A stretch of DNA of 64,000 nucleotides from Isoetes taiwanensis (GCA_021234155.1 JAJEKV010000034.1:11374697-11438696); one strand, 5' to 3'; positions 1 to 11,340 are shown, numbered from the stretch's first letter. A program made the numbers and translations. Notes: generated from the sequence alone by a model not told the origin.

Positions 1-329
1 AGCCAAAGAATCACGCTTATCAACCAGCTCCAAAGAAATCAACCTCACCGGATCAACAAGCACAAGAGGAAATTTTTCAGGCACTTAATCCTCCAGTCCA
101 AAGCCGCCAAATTGGGTTGGTTTAGTTTCACGCCGCATCAAGGCATCACGTCCTTTGACCATTATTCCAATGGCACGCTAACCCGCTTTGTATGAAGACA
201 CCATTCCTCATGAGGACAAAAAAAAGGTTCACTTTGCACCGACTTGAGAAGCTCATGCCACATGTCATGCCAAAAGTTCGCCAAAGCATTTTGAACTCAT
301 GTAAGCCGGCCAAGGCCGACATTGGCAAA

Positions 330-960
330 TGTTCATGCCACCACCAGAGCTCAACAAAGCCAAGGTACACCTTCCACATCTCAACCTCCACGCCTCGACG
401 ATCCCAATATTATTGTCGCAGAGGTTGACTTACTCAAAGAAGTTGTCGCTTCACTACCACGCACTCCAAAGACCAAGGGAACCGCCAGATCCTTTTTCTC
501 ATGTGCCTTTAGAACTCCAAGAGGAGCTAGCCAAGATCAAAAATTCCTTTAAGCTTGGCAACCATTTTGAAACTCGGCCCCGCCTCAAGGACCGCTACCA
601 CTCCCCAACCTGTTTTAGTTGGGGTCAGTGGGTTACCTCTACACCCACCGGCCCATGCCACTGGGTAATCAAGAAGTCAACCATGTTCAAATAGATGGAG
701 GTAGCAGTCAATCTCATCACGGATAAACTCCGCAAACAAATGGGCATCACACAACTCTTTCGCGGCCCCATATGACATCAAGTTGGCTAATGGCCATATC
801 ACTGACCTCAAGGCCGCCACACCTCTTCTTCACATCAACATCGGTGATCTCCCTTCCCCCATGGAATTTGGAGTTTGGAAAGTCGGGGGAAGATCCGTGT
901 GACTATGAAATGTTGGTCTACAGGACCTTTTCTCCGCCCAGCAAAGAGTATCCATTACCG
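330..960 (+). pseudogene. gag/protease remnant of element A
   Basis: Reading the three plus frames by eye gives scraps of a Gag-Pol junction. The clearest is around 690-870: a VDGGSSVNLI-like stretch followed by LANGHITDLKAA and GDLPSPMEF. This has the layout of a retroviral-type aspartic protease, although the usual D[ST]G triad reads DGG here. Several stops and frame changes separate the pieces. Bases 1-330 give only short open stretches that I cannot assign, probably Gag. Confidence 0.5.
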
Positions 961-1689
961 GGCCACCGGACCGCTTAGTCATCACCGATGGTCATCTCAA
1001 TGCCACCATGGACTTGCAAACAAAGTGTGATCATTTCTGCTGGAACATGCGGAACCTCTCTTCGCATAACGATTCAAGAAGCTCGTAATATTTATCAAGT
1101 TCGTGCTCCACCTGCGAAAGCGCCTCCCGGCCATCCTACCCCAATATGCCGATCCTTGGGGAGAAATGACTCTTTGATCGTGACCAGCCGTGGGTCGCTT
1201 TGTTTGACCCTTACCCCGCTCCTTGCAATCGAATCCAACGCGGTTGATCACTTTTCAGATGCTGAACCTCCCGCAACTCCTCGTTGATGTACACGCCGGC
1301 CATGAAGCAACCCAAACCGGAAGAAACAAAGAACCCCTCTTTTACCACGCAGTGCCACGCGATCCGGTTATGTTCCAACCTCCTCGCACACATTGTCCAG
1401 ATAATCAAGTAATACCCCATATTCGCACTAAGTCGAGATCGTGGACGGGCAATAATCAACCCGTCCAATTGTCGCAAATTTTCCCGCCCCTTATCGTAAT
1501 GTGGCCGCCAAGCTGCTCAAAAATTCAAACACATTTTCACCGAGTTACGAGATCTTCTGGGAATCAACAAAAGCTTGGGGAACTCACCATTCCTACCAAA
1601 ACTGATGCACCACCAGTTTAGCAACGATAAAGACTGGCCAAACCCTAACTACCGCGGATCGCCAAGGCGAAATTGACAAACTCCTTGCC

Positions 1690-2110
1690 GCAGTTTGATC
1701 TATGAGGTCAAACATTCTCAATGGGTGAGCCCCATCGCCATTGCCCCCTCAAACACAATGGTAAGATCCGCCCTCAGGTGGACTACCGAAACTCAATCAG
1801 GCCACGAGAGCGTGATCATTTTTCCACTTCCCTTCACGCACTGTGTTCTCGAAGAGGTGGTCGGACATGAGATGTACTCCTTCATGGATGGTTTTTCCGC
1901 TACAATCGATCTCAATCAAAGAATCTGATCAACTCAAGACTACTTTCACCACCCCCGGGGCACCTTTTGCCTACAAGGTGGTTCCTTTGGATTATCAAAC
2001 TCTCCATCAACGCTTCAACGATCATGCTCTCGCTTTTTCATGATTTCATGAAGGAAAATCCCTTTTGAAAAATTTTTCAAGATGACTTCTCCGCCTACGC
2101 TTCCATGGGG
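1690..2110 (+). pseudogene. reverse transcriptase remnant of element A
   Basis: Two overlapping open stretches together resemble the fingers and palm of a gypsy RT. They contain WVSPIAIAP (usual WVSPIVPVP), a DYR-like segment broken by a frameshift, HCVLEEVVGHEMYSFMDGFS (the usual F-L-D-G-[FY]-S-G-Y block) and DQLKTTFTTPGAPFAYKVVP (usual T-F-x-T-P-W-G-x-F-x-Y). The YxDD catalytic box expected about 40 codons further on is not readable. The enzyme would copy element RNA into DNA inside virus-like particles, but this copy is dead. Confidence 0.8.
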
Positions 2111-2409
2111 TGACCATCCGATAAATGGAACTCGCCTTCCGAAATGTGATGAGTCCCGCATTAGTCTCAATCCTCGAAATGCACCTTTAAGGCCACCTCC
2201 GTGTTCTCGCTAGGGCCATGTTGTCAAAAAAACGTGTATCACCACGATCCCGCCAAAATCGGGCTGTGTGCTCAAGGCTCAAGCACCAGCCAATATCAAG
2301 GAGACACGCTCTTTCCGGTAAGGTCAATTATTACTCCACCTTCATACCGGACTAGCAGCCATTGCAGATCCCATTCATAAACTCACGGGTGATCTAATCC
2401 ACCGGCTTG

Positions 2410-2935
2410 AATTCCTGTGCAGATGTCGCTTTCCAACAGCCTGAAGCTTTTGCTTACCGTGCACCGTTCTTGTTCCTCCTCAATGGGACAAGCCCTTTCA
2501 TGTTCATGTAGATGTCTCTGCTTGCTATTGAGTCGTTCTTTTCAAGAATACGAGCGCGACACCGACAAACCAAATCGCTACGCCGCCAGAAAACTCAATT
2601 CGGCTGAAGAACTATTCTCGCCCGTAGAGCGGAAGCTTTGGGTCTCATTTTCGTGGTCCAACGCTCACTACCTTTTAAGGCCAAATCAAGTTCTTTGTGG
2701 ACCACCAAGCACTCCTTTATTTGATCAACAAGTCCCGCCCACGGGCCGCATTGCTCGTTGGGTCCTTCTTCTCCAAGAATTTGCTCCTTTGAAATTGTTC
2801 ATAAGGCCGCAAATCTCATGTCGTCCCCGGATTATCTTTCACGATCCACACGATGATCCCTCAACCGGAGTCTCGACGCCTTTCCCCGATGCTCGCCTCT
2901 TTTTAGTCACGGGCAACACCACATTGGTTCCATGA
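2410..2935 (+). pseudogene. RNase H remnant of element A
   Basis: The segment at 2660-2850 reads like the second half of a gypsy RNase H domain: a VDHQALLYLINK-like run broken by frame changes, then TGRIARWVLLLQEF in one open frame, then a HKA-x(n)-DYLSR-type end in another. The first half (2480-2640) shows only a weak DASAYAIESFF-like run. The domain would remove the RNA strand of the RNA:DNA hybrid. There are at least four frame changes. Confidence 0.75.
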
Positions 2936-2989
2936 TTTTCAGCAGCATTCTCCTCACGTGTGCTCTTCCACCGTAAGACTAGACGCTTC

Positions 2990-4185
2990 TTCCCCGCCAA
3001 GCGACAATCCTGCCGCTATCAATTTCTCCCGAGAGGTCCGCGGACTACACCATGGTTGCGTGACATCTCTACAAAAGGGTAAGGACACCATCCTTCGACC
3101 GTGGTTCTACCTCATGAAGTTCCGTGATATTGTTCGAGAAGCTCATCAAGGGCTAGGTGGTGGTCATTTTCATGGTGACACCACGGCACGCAAAAATCCT
3201 TCTAGCCGGGTATTATTGGCCCACGCTTCTTCAAAGATGCTCACGCCCACGCGCCAAGACGCAGTGACGCTTTGCCAGCGGGGTGGGACGCCCCACGGCC
3301 CGCGGACGCTCTTCCTTTGACGCCGGTCGCCACGCCACTTCCCTTCAGCAAATGGGGAATGGACTTTGTGGGACCTATAGATCCTCCCCGCGGCACACCC
3401 GCGTTCGCTACATTCGGGTTCTCACCGACCACGCTTACCAAATGGGCGGAAGCTTGTGCACTTCCGCATAACACCGCAAAGAAGCAACAGCTAGGGTCCT
3501 CTATCAACAAATTATCACGCGATTCGGCCGCCTCTACCTGAGCTGGTCGCTGACCGTGGTGTCCATTTCATCAATCATCCTATCAAGGAGCCGACGGATT
3601 ATCTCCCCGATACATCATCACAAGAGCACACCTTACTATCCTCAAGGTAATGGTTTGGCGTAAAGCACCTAACAAAACTCCGGGTCACCATTCTCAAGAA
3701 AAATTTGTGACGCTCCCCGCATCGCATCGCATAAAACTTCCCATCGCTCTTTGGGCCTACAATACTTGTTTCAAGATTGCTACCGGTCACACTCCTTTTT
3801 AAATTGGTTTATGGTCGAAGCTCTCATCTTAGTTTGAATACATCCTTCCAACACTGCTTTCAACCGGCACGCTTCATAATCCACCGGCCAAGACTCAAAG
3901 AAAGGGTCTATCAATTAGAACAGTTGGATGAACTTCAAGGGATGCTTATATTCGTGTTCTTCATGGACAACAATTTGCAAAAATCTTTACATGACAAACG
4001 CCCCAAGACAAAAACATTCAAAGAAGGCGATTTGGTTCTTCTTTATGATTCCGTGTACAAAAATTTTCCGGGTAAACTCAAGTTTCGTTGGTTTGGCCCC
4101 TTATCAAATTGTTCAAGTGGTTAGACCAAGCGTTTTCCAACCGGGCAGAGTTAGATGGCACTCCATTACCTACATTGGTTAATGG
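2990..4185 (+). pseudogene. integrase remnant of element A
   Basis: The 3270-3540 frame holds FSKWGMDFVGPI (first catalytic Asp of DDE), then TKWAEACALPHNTAKK. Around 3545-3580 another frame gives LVADRGVHFIN (second Asp). 3640-3790 gives fragments of YPQGNGL and LPIALWAYNT, then ATGHTPF and LVYGRSS. The run ending near 4180 (GDLVLLYDS, PGKLKF) is the usual C-terminal SH3-like part. The domain joins element DNA to the host chromosome. It is scattered over several frames and so is inactive. Confidence 0.8.
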
Positions 4186-5201
4186 TTTTTGCCTCAAAAC
4201 ATTTCATCACACGTAAAGACAATCAACAGCGGTGATACAGATTCAAGAAGCAAACACCACGTAAAAGTGACTAGAAAAGCGGCATATTATATTATAGTGG
4301 AGATTTTTTACAAAATGTGGGCGCAGCCCCTATTTCCGCTTATGGGCACCGCCTCTATATACAAAAACGGGCTCGAGCCCTATCTACTACGCCCCTAAGA
4401 GGAAAAACCCTCTACCCGGTTCGGGGAGCGAGGTGATGAGAGGAGATGGTAGAGGTTCCCGCCAGATCCCAAGCGAAGGTGCGAGAACCACCTCCATCCC
4501 GTTGGTCTTCGGTCGGGATGTTCAGCCATCCCAAGACACCAGCCCGCCCATTCAATGCCACGGTTGTGGCAAAGCGCCAGAGGTCCGCATAATTCATCTT
4601 GTGTAATCCATTCTGACGGTTCGCCAGGCATAGTGCGGCCCTCGTTCAAACCAAAATTATGCCATGCCGCCATTGATGCCTTCGTTTACCCCGGTTCGCC
4701 TTATATAGCCAATTGAGGAACTCCTTGTCGACGTGGACCAATCAGAAATCGGGCCAACGTGTTTGCAATGCAAAGGCTCTTTCTAAACCGAGAATCTTTT
4801 CTCCGCCAAGAAATCTAGCCATGGTACTCTCTCGACACATTCATTTTCATGATATCCCGCCGAAGTTGCCCCGCATTAAATGCCCTTGCTTCTTTTCATA
4901 CCCGTCAACAATTAATATGTGTCCTTTGGCCGTCACATCCAATCCTTCTCTCACGCCTCATCCTCACCGTTCATTGCTTCTCCCTTACAATTTTTCGGGG
5001 ACTTAGCCAAATTTTGCCTCTCAATACCCTTCTTGGCATCTTTCACACACTGGCACCATCAAACGGCTCGGTTTCCTCTCTTCATACCTCTTCGCCTCGG
5101 TTGTGCGCCCTAAAACCTTTTCGTTCCTCTGCGCCTTTGTCCTCCGCGGCTTGCTTTCGCCCTCCGCCTTTGAATCACTCTTCATTTCGCAAATCGTTAC
5201 C
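4186..5201 (+). other. non-coding spacer between pol and accessory region of element A
   Basis: I see no supportable gene here; open stretches on both strands are short and unlike known families. Bases 4701-4710 read TTATATAGCC and 4736-4743 contain CCAAT, so an internal promoter for the accessory frame starting at 5202 is possible. That is inference. Confidence 0.35.
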
Positions 5202-6726
5202 ATGGCTGCCCCAAGATTTTCTACACTTCAAGCTACCGCTCCCAAGGATCCGGCTCTTTTTTGCCTCAGATCCTTCTTGACGCCCACTTTCCGCGGAAGC
5301 CCTTGTTGGCCCAAATAAAGAAGTTTTTGAACGACAAAAGCTTTTTACTGAATTCTCTCAAATGGAACTTCCGCTCCAAATCCCGACCAACCCAAGCAGC
5401 TTCATCGCCAATATCGTTAATGTACCCGCATGGCTACACACCGCGGGTCGATGGCACCACCATTTCGCTGACTCAACATTTGATTTCTCGAGGTATTTCA
5501 TATTCCCTTGCACACTTCTTGTTTATCATGGTCCGCCATACGGGATCTAGATGTCCGTAGTTTGGTGCACCTCCTTATCATGCCAATGTCCATCGCCCCG
5601 ACCAATATCGACAAGCCTCATGAAACCTTTGTTAAATTTCGTGGGCGCAAGTTCCTTGGGTATTCTATCAAGAACACCCATATCAATAAGCCTTTCTATA
5701 ACCTGGTCATCATCTGCGCTACACACTCCAACCACCACATAGATTGGCCCCAAATGATGTTCTATCGTTTTCTCCAAGAAGTGGACCGCCTTGGGTGCCA
5801 CTTCCATTTCTGAAAGTTTCGCGGGAGGCCATCTTCAAGCCCTCATCCATCATTACTTCCCTCCCACACCACAAAATTCTCATAATTCCACTCAGTGGTC
5901 CCTTCCATCGACTAACCGAAGTGGCACTTCACGCCCTTCTTCCACTTTGGTCATGTCCAAAGTCCGCGACACCCATGTCTTTGTCTCCTCCTCCGCTACA
6001 CCATCCGGTTCACACCATCTTTCCCAAACATCACAAACCAGTGCAACAGCGGCTCCACCACCACAACACCCTCGCCGGTTGTTGTATCAAGATGTCGGCC
6101 AGGATGCTCAAGCTGCTTTGCTCTCAAGTTACAAGAATCCCAAGGCGCTCTTATGAGCGGGTTCAACGGGCACTAGAGGCCTCCGATGCAAAGATAACGG
6201 GACCTTCAAAGGCCGCCAACGCCCAAGTTGCAACTTTGGAGGCCAAACTTCAAGACAAGCACGGAGCTCTCTTACAGGGCTCATACAGATCTCAAAAGTG
6301 CACAAGATCAAGTCAGCCAACTTGCAGATCAATGTGGCTCACCCAATCGAAATTCAGAATTTATTGGAGCACAACAAGTCCAAAGCAGCTCTCCCGGGTA
6401 CCAAGGATGCAGATATTGCTAAGCTCAACGCCTTGTAATCGAACTTTGTGAAAATTTCAGCACTCAAGTTCAAAACCTACGTAACGAGACGCTCAAATTG
6501 CCTCCTTGACGGCTCAGCTTTCTACACGCACCTCTCTCGGCTCACCACCTCTTCAAGATCGCCTTTACAGAGGTGCGTAAACGTAAGATCTTGGATGACG
6601 CGGAGATTGCCGTATTTCGCCTCAATACTCGGGAAATCCTCCTCCCGTGTCAACACTTCTCTAAACGGGTCCGCGGACCAATCACGCCTGCTGCTAGAAA
6701 AGGACAACCGGATCCGCGGATCTTGA
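5202..6726 (+). pseudogene. N-terminal part of element A accessory protein, frameshifted
   Basis: An ATG at 5202 sits in a very good plant start context (GTTACCATGGCTG) and begins MAAPRFSTLQATAPKDPALF. The following coding potential moves through all three plus frames, so there are several frameshifts. Around 6060-6420 the frames hold Ala/Gln/Lys-rich stretches such as AKITGPSKAANAQVATLEAK and LKSAQDQVSQLADQ with heptad-like spacing, a likely coiled coil. I recognise no family. Position and strand match the extra frames found downstream of pol in Tat-type gypsy elements. It probably once ran on into the intact frame at 6807, which is in the same phase as the 5202 ATG. Confidence 0.45.
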
Positions 6727-6806
6727 ACAACAACCGCAGCTGAAGCTATTGATCTGGCGATGAGGCTCAAGCAAAACTTGACGCCCATACCGCCATTATT
6801 AACAGA

Positions 6807-7997
6807 ATGCTGTTGACTTCCCGGTTCCTTCCTCGCTATCACGATTATGTGGTTGCTCGCCGCCACCTCTTCCTTTTTCGGTGGCATGCGGCGGATGGAC
6901 TGTGGATATTCCCTCGACGAGCAGCTGCAGATTTTCTTCGGATTTGGCCAGAACTCTCCATTGAAGACAAAGGGTTGTGCTGTGCCCTTGTGGTCTTTGA
7001 TCTCATACACTGTGCCGATCCAGACTTTATCACCTTCAGAGTTGTTCAGCCCATGGCTTACATATTTCATGATTTCTATCTGGGTGATACACAGGAACAC
7101 TTCGGAAATGGGCCACGCCAGCTCTTTCAGGGTGACCCCACTGTGCAATGGTTGCTTCAGGATAACAATCCATATCTTGCGGATCATGCTCAGACCCAAA
7201 CTCTTCATCAGGAGTACATGCCTGAGCTTGCCAATCATTTATCTCTCTGGCAAGCGGAAGCGCTGCAACAGATAAGGAAGTATCTAGGACATCCCGAGGA
7301 TCTTCCCTATGCACAAATTTATATGCAGCACCTCGCCGGTTATAATCAATTACGAGCTCTGTTGGATAGCAAGACGGTCCCCACGGGATGGGATAGCCCT
7401 CCTGTCAACTCTCAACTCTCTGCTTCTCTTTGGGATCGTTGGTGTCAAGCTCTTGATCCGGATCTTGTCAGTCAATTCAGGGAGACCGCTCAGCAACCCA
7501 CGCCCACGGGCATGGTTCCTTCTCCCTATGCTTCCCTGGGCGTACCTCCACGCCCCAGGTTCCTGACTTCTGATTGGCGCCTCCCTTTTTGGACCAAGGT
7601 CATGGATGGTCATGCCGGATGGACTCCACCTCAGATCTCGACGGATCTCCGGTGGGATCCACGTTTTGTTCGCCGCTCACATTGGGAAGAAGGTGCCACT
7701 CTGGATACCACCACGAATTGGATCTATATTGCTAATGAGCGTGGTTGGCAACGGCCGGCGGATGCGCTTCATGGTCTTGACACCTTCTTGCAGAATGCCA
7801 CCACCTCACGATCCTTGATCCATCTTCAAAGCGTGGTTTTGTGCTGCTCTCAAATGCATTTTGCTAAGCTCCTTAAATCGGCAGCGTCCCATTTTTCACT
7901 GCAATCCGAATGCCAGTGTCAGTGCCTTTGGCCTCCAGACCTGCCTCCTCATGGAATGTCGGTAACATTTCTTGAGGGCGCCCATGCTGCCCTTTGA
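6807..7997 (+). CDS. intact 396-codon accessory frame of element A, unknown function
   Basis: This is the longest clean frame of element A and is open for 1.19 kb while the neighbouring pol is full of stops. The protein is rich in Trp, His and Pro, has no obvious signal peptide or membrane helix, and contains runs such as WHAADGLWIFPRRAAADF near residues 26-45, QALDPDLVSQFRET near 210-225 and DLRWDPRFVRRSHWEEGA near 280-300. I recognise no domain. The C-terminus (SECQCQCLWP) is Cys-rich but too short to call a zinc finger. The start is arbitrary: the frame may be the C-terminal part of a larger protein beginning at 5202. It could be a TE accessory protein or a captured host gene. Confidence 0.55.
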   Translation: MLLTSRFLPRYHDYVVARRHLFLFRWHAADGLWIFPRRAAADFLRIWPELSIEDKGLCCALVVFDLIHCADPDFITFRVVQPMAYIFHDFYLGDTQEHFGNGPRQLFQGDPTVQWLLQDNNPYLADHAQTQTLHQEYMPELANHLSLWQAEALQQIRKYLGHPEDLPYAQIYMQHLAGYNQLRALLDSKTVPTGWDSPPVNSQLSASLWDRWCQALDPDLVSQFRETAQQPTPTGMVPSPYASLGVPPRPRFLTSDWRLPFWTKVMDGHAGWTPPQISTDLRWDPRFVRRSHWEEGATLDTTTNWIYIANERGWQRPADALHGLDTFLQNATTSRSLIHLQSVVLCCSQMHFAKLLKSAASHFSLQSECQCQCLWPPDLPPHGMSVTFLEGAHAAL

Positions 7998-8198
7998 AGA
8001 CATGGTGCGATCTCGCTTTCTTATTGATGCAGATCCCGCCCTTGGCCAAAACACTCCTCCTGCTCTTCAAACACGCCGGGATCTCATTGGCGATTACCAT
8101 AATGGTGCCCGTCCTCACTCCCAGGGAGGATCACTTTCAGACGGATGGCTTCAGCCCTCGAAACCCTTCCTCCTTTTCTTCACTCTCGAGTGTCGTTT

Positions 8199-8822
8199 GG
8201 TGGGGGAGTGTTAGTCCTGTGCCTCACAGTGCAGAGGACTATTCATGCATCTGACAGACCGAGGTCAAGCTCAAGGATCCTCGATCACCCACGGTCAGCC
8301 ATCAAAGGCTCAAGACACGGGTCAGCCATCAAAGGCTCGCTCAGAAGACCAAGTTAAACAGACCACGCTTGGTCAAAGCCTGCGTCCGTCAGTCAACAAG
8401 AGGCCCGCTCGGACAAGTGATGACCCGTCCACCGTGTCGACATCGTGATTCTAGGCATTTCAAGAGGCACCGCCAACATTCCCGCAAATCAGGCCTCCTT
8501 CCGTGAGTCGACCGGAGATCGGTCGAGTGTCTATATTGGGCCCAAGGCCATTGTACTATATATATGAGTAGAGCTAGCATATGATGGCTAGATGAGTTTT
8601 GAGTCTTGTCTCCTTTCAGTTTTTCTCTCTATTGCGAGAGCTCATGTATGTTCATCATTGATATCAAGGAAGCTTATCATTTTCCTCTCATTTGTTCTGT
8701 TTTCTTCTTCTTCTTCTCTTCTTGCAAATCCCGCGTGACATAGTCCCCCGGACTCTCCTGTTAGATCCACGGGTCCTCACAGAGGGCTGTCTTCCAGGAG
8801 TTCCCGAACCCAGACCCCAAAC
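8199..8822 (+). repeat. 3' LTR of element A with polypurine tract
   Basis: TGGTGGGGGAG just before 8209 is a classic polypurine tract. The LTR then starts TGTTAGTCC at 8209. It contains a direct 27-bp duplication (GGTCAGCCATCAAAGGCTC at 8293 and 8320), a TATA-like run (CTATATATATGAG near 8557-8570) and a T/C-rich stretch at 8610-8730. The end is placed at ...CCCCAAACA (8822), which gives TG...CA termini; a second possible CA end is at about 8835. No 5' LTR is in the window for comparison, so the right boundary is uncertain. Confidence 0.6.
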
Positions 8823-8835
8823 ATGGTACCTGAGA

Positions 8836-9240
8836 ACAAGAAGACATAACAAAGTTAAACATAACAAAGTTACACATTCTCTCTGGGTTTAATGCATTGT
8901 CTAAAAGAAAAGAGGAAATCAAATTCTCTAAGCTTTAAAAGAGGCGGCAATCAATGCAAAGGATCTGCAAATGGTGGCAATACTTTTCACACTCTTGCCA
9001 ACAACAATCATCTGTGTTCACAAAACTTATATAAACAGAACGGTTTTTGAAAAGGGCTTGTTCAATTGTTCTGAACTTCCATCCATTGGCATGTAGCATC
9101 ATGCCATGTGGACTACCACGCAGCAAAGGCTATAACTTTGCTTCAAACAGAAATGGAAAAATAATGGGAGAATAGTGGAAAAACGGTAAAAAAAAGGTGC
9201 AAAATATCTATTAAATTCCCATGATCCTCCTTTTAAAAAT
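8836..9240. other. no gene seen
   Basis: AT-rich sequence with only short open stretches on either strand. A 63-codon minus-strand frame at 8935-9126 resembles nothing I know. Confidence 0.4.
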
Positions 9241-9254
9241 AGCATTTTAGCTAT

Positions 9255-9408
9255 CCTTTAGGAAATAGTTTACCTTATTGAGGATTTTGTCCAGGTGCCT
9301 CTGTCTTTTAAAATACCGAAAAGCATCATACACATCCGCACCGAGCCAATCCCAATACTCCTGGAAAAATTCCACCAAAATACCATCAAGACCCGGACAC
9401 CTGTGCTA
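9255..9408 (-). pseudogene. LINE reverse transcriptase fragment, inverted relative to its neighbour
   Basis: Read on the minus strand with frame changes, the segment resembles the GPDG-[IF]-P-V-E-F block and the following DVYDAFRYF-like run and K-I-L-N-K-V of plant LINE RTs. This lies just N-terminal to the block that begins on the plus strand at 9409. The two pieces therefore belong to consecutive parts of one RT but point in opposite directions. Confidence 0.45.
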
Positions 9409-11340
9409 AGATCATTGCCTTTGGAATTAAAGTTTTCCTTCAGAGAAATATAAGTCATAATCAGTCTGCTTTCCTGCCCTCTAGATATATCCTTCATAAT
9501 TTTATTGCAGCTATGGAGGATCTTCATTAGAATAAGATATCTAAACAGAATTGTATTCTTCTGAAACTGGATTTTAAAAGGGCCTTTGACTCTGTTAGAT
9601 GCGACTTTCTGGATTTTGGATAAGCTAGGCTTTCCTCCAAAATTAGGAAAGGGTGAAAGCATGCTAGGGTGTACCATCTAAAGTACTTTTTAGGGAGTGC
9701 AAAACTACCTGAAAAAGTACCCAGCACTAGGTACTGGGAACTTGCATAAATGTCGCAATAAAAAATAAGTTTGAGAGTTAATTCATTTATTTTAGTCTCT
9801 AATACTATTGTTATCCTTTAGTACTATAGATTGACATGTTATTGACCTTCAATTCAAAAAATTTTGATCGATTTTAATGGAAACAAAAAACAGGAAGTAC
9901 CAGTTTTAAAAGTACCCAGTGTAGGTACTTTTGAGGGTTCCAAAAGTGGTACACCGTAGCATGCTTTTACCCGAAATCTTATTCATGGTTTTAAATCTCG
10001 GTCCAACTCGGTTGTGCTTATAAATGGCTCCCCTTCTGGTTTCTTTTCTATTCTTCAAGGAGTTAAGCAAGGCTTTCCTCTTGCTCCTTATCTTTTTTTG
10101 GTTGCAGCTGAGATGCTTACCAAAGCTATTCTTCATTATCAGAGTATTGGCTCCATTAAAGGTCTTCAGCTTCCTAATTCTTTTGACACTCTCAGCATTC
10201 TTCAATATGCTGATGATTCCTTCTCTTGTCTAGATGCTCAAGATTCTAATTTTGCCTTCTTTATTGACATCTTAAGAAAGTTCTCTGCTGACTCTGAAAT
10301 TCATCTTACTATTGATAAAAGCCTGATCATTGGTGAGTCTACCTATCACAATATTGCTGACATTAATGTTCTTTCCCCCTTTTAGGCTACTAAATTGTTT
10401 GGATTACCTCTTTCAATGAGCTCTAGCATCAGAGGTCTTTGGGATCCTATTTCATGAGAATTAAAACGAATCTGAACAATTACATATTCTGTCTTTCCTT
10501 TGCTGGCAGAAGTATTATTGCTAATGCTGCTCTTGCTAGCTCTCATGTCTGTTTCTCTACTGCCTTGGTTGGCCCAAAATTGATTTATGAAGAGCTTGAG
10601 AAAATTATCAGAAGGTTTATCTGGAATGAAAGGCATCATGTTAACTGGGATTATGTAAGCAGATCTAAAACTATTGGTGGTTTAGGTTGCAAAAATTTAT
10701 TTCTTCAAGCTCAATCCTTAGCTGGAAAATTAGTTTGGAAGGCCTTATTTGAGGATCAATCTCCTACATCTAAGTTTATTAGATTCTGGATCCGGGAAAG
10801 CCATCCTCATAGTCATTATTCTATTCAGCATCTACTCCCTAATTCTGCATTTGTGAAAATCAAGCCTGCTTGTAATAGCTCTCCCCTTATGAGTAACCTT
10901 ATTAAAGCTTGACAATGCATCTCAGACAAGTGTTCTTTTGCTCCTGCTGATAAGATTCATTTGGATATGCCTATTTTTTGGAATCCTATCCTTTCTGATC
11001 ATTGCTCCTCTATGTTGGCCATTGTACATCTGAAAATTTATAAAAAGTGGTCTAAGGATGGTCTTAAATATATAAGGGATCTTCACTCTAATAATAGGCT
11101 CATCTCATGGACCAGACTTAAGAAGAATATTGTTAAAGACATCCATGCACCTCTTCTGATAAAAAACTTTTTGCTCACTTAAAGCAAATCGTAAGTACTC
11201 TCCCTCCTTCTTCTGATCCTTGCAATCATAAGAAAGATTGGTACATTGGAGATAAAAAGGATTACAAAGTGAGGAATGTTTATAAGGCTCTGAATGCTAA
11301 GGGTGATCCTTGTAAGGATGACTATCTGTTAGAATTTTTA
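9409..11340 (+). pseudogene. LINE (non-LTR) reverse transcriptase remnant
   Basis: Plus-strand frames show a non-LTR RT in order: NQSAFLPSRYILHNFI and LLKLDFKRAFDSVR (9460-9600), an interrupting MITE, then SPSGFFSILQGVKQGFPLAP (about 10030-10095) and LQYADDS (10201-10221, the YADD active site). The thumb and connection region follows at 10390-10910 (GLGCKNLFLQAQSLAGKLVWKA). A last part continues to about 11340. Stops and frame shifts break it at several points, including a TAG after LSPF near 10383 and a TGA after LIKA near 10910. A LINE RT primes on nicked target DNA. The endonuclease is not attached, so the copy is 5' truncated. Confidence 0.85.
9651..9972. mobile_element. 322-bp MITE inserted in the LINE RT
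   Basis: The left end reads GGGTGAAAGCATGCTAGGGT and the right end, reverse-complemented, reads GGGTAAAAGCATGCTACGGT, an imperfect terminal inverted repeat of about 25 bp. GAAA flanks both sides (9647-9650 and 9973-9976), a likely 4-bp target duplication. Inner inverted copies of AAAAGTACCCAG-like sequence lie at about 9710 and 9910. It has no coding capacity. It splits the LINE reading frame, and the RT similarity resumes right after it. The superfamily is not clear from a 4-bp duplication. Confidence 0.75.

Larger units (their letters stand above)
1..8822 (+). mobile_element. Element A: decayed Ty3/gypsy LTR retrotransposon, 5' end outside window
   Basis: Protease, reverse transcriptase, RNase H and integrase pieces occur in that order on the plus strand, followed by a long accessory region and a 3' LTR. 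The order protease-RT-RNase H-integrase defines Ty3/gypsy. The integrase wording (WGMDFVGPI, then TKWAEA) is typical of the Tat/Athila side of plant gypsy elements, which often carry extra frames between pol and the 3' LTR; this fits the layout here. The pol part is riddled with stops and frameshifts, so the copy cannot support its own movement. No chromodomain is visible. The 5' LTR and primer site lie upstream of position 1. Lineage is inference from remembered motifs. Confidence 0.85.

Noticed and set aside
4395-4673. Minus-strand frames of 92 and 61 codons
   Set aside because: They overlap each other in different frames within a decayed element spacer and show no domain or start context.
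6522-7238. 238-codon minus-strand frame
   Set aside because: It overlaps the longer plus-strand accessory frame of element A, which follows the direction of the element; the minus frame has no recognisable domain.
8823-8840. TGGTACCTGAGAACA after the element A LTR as a primer binding site
   Set aside because: It resembles the initiator Met site only loosely, and the sequence lies after a 3' LTR with no gag downstream.
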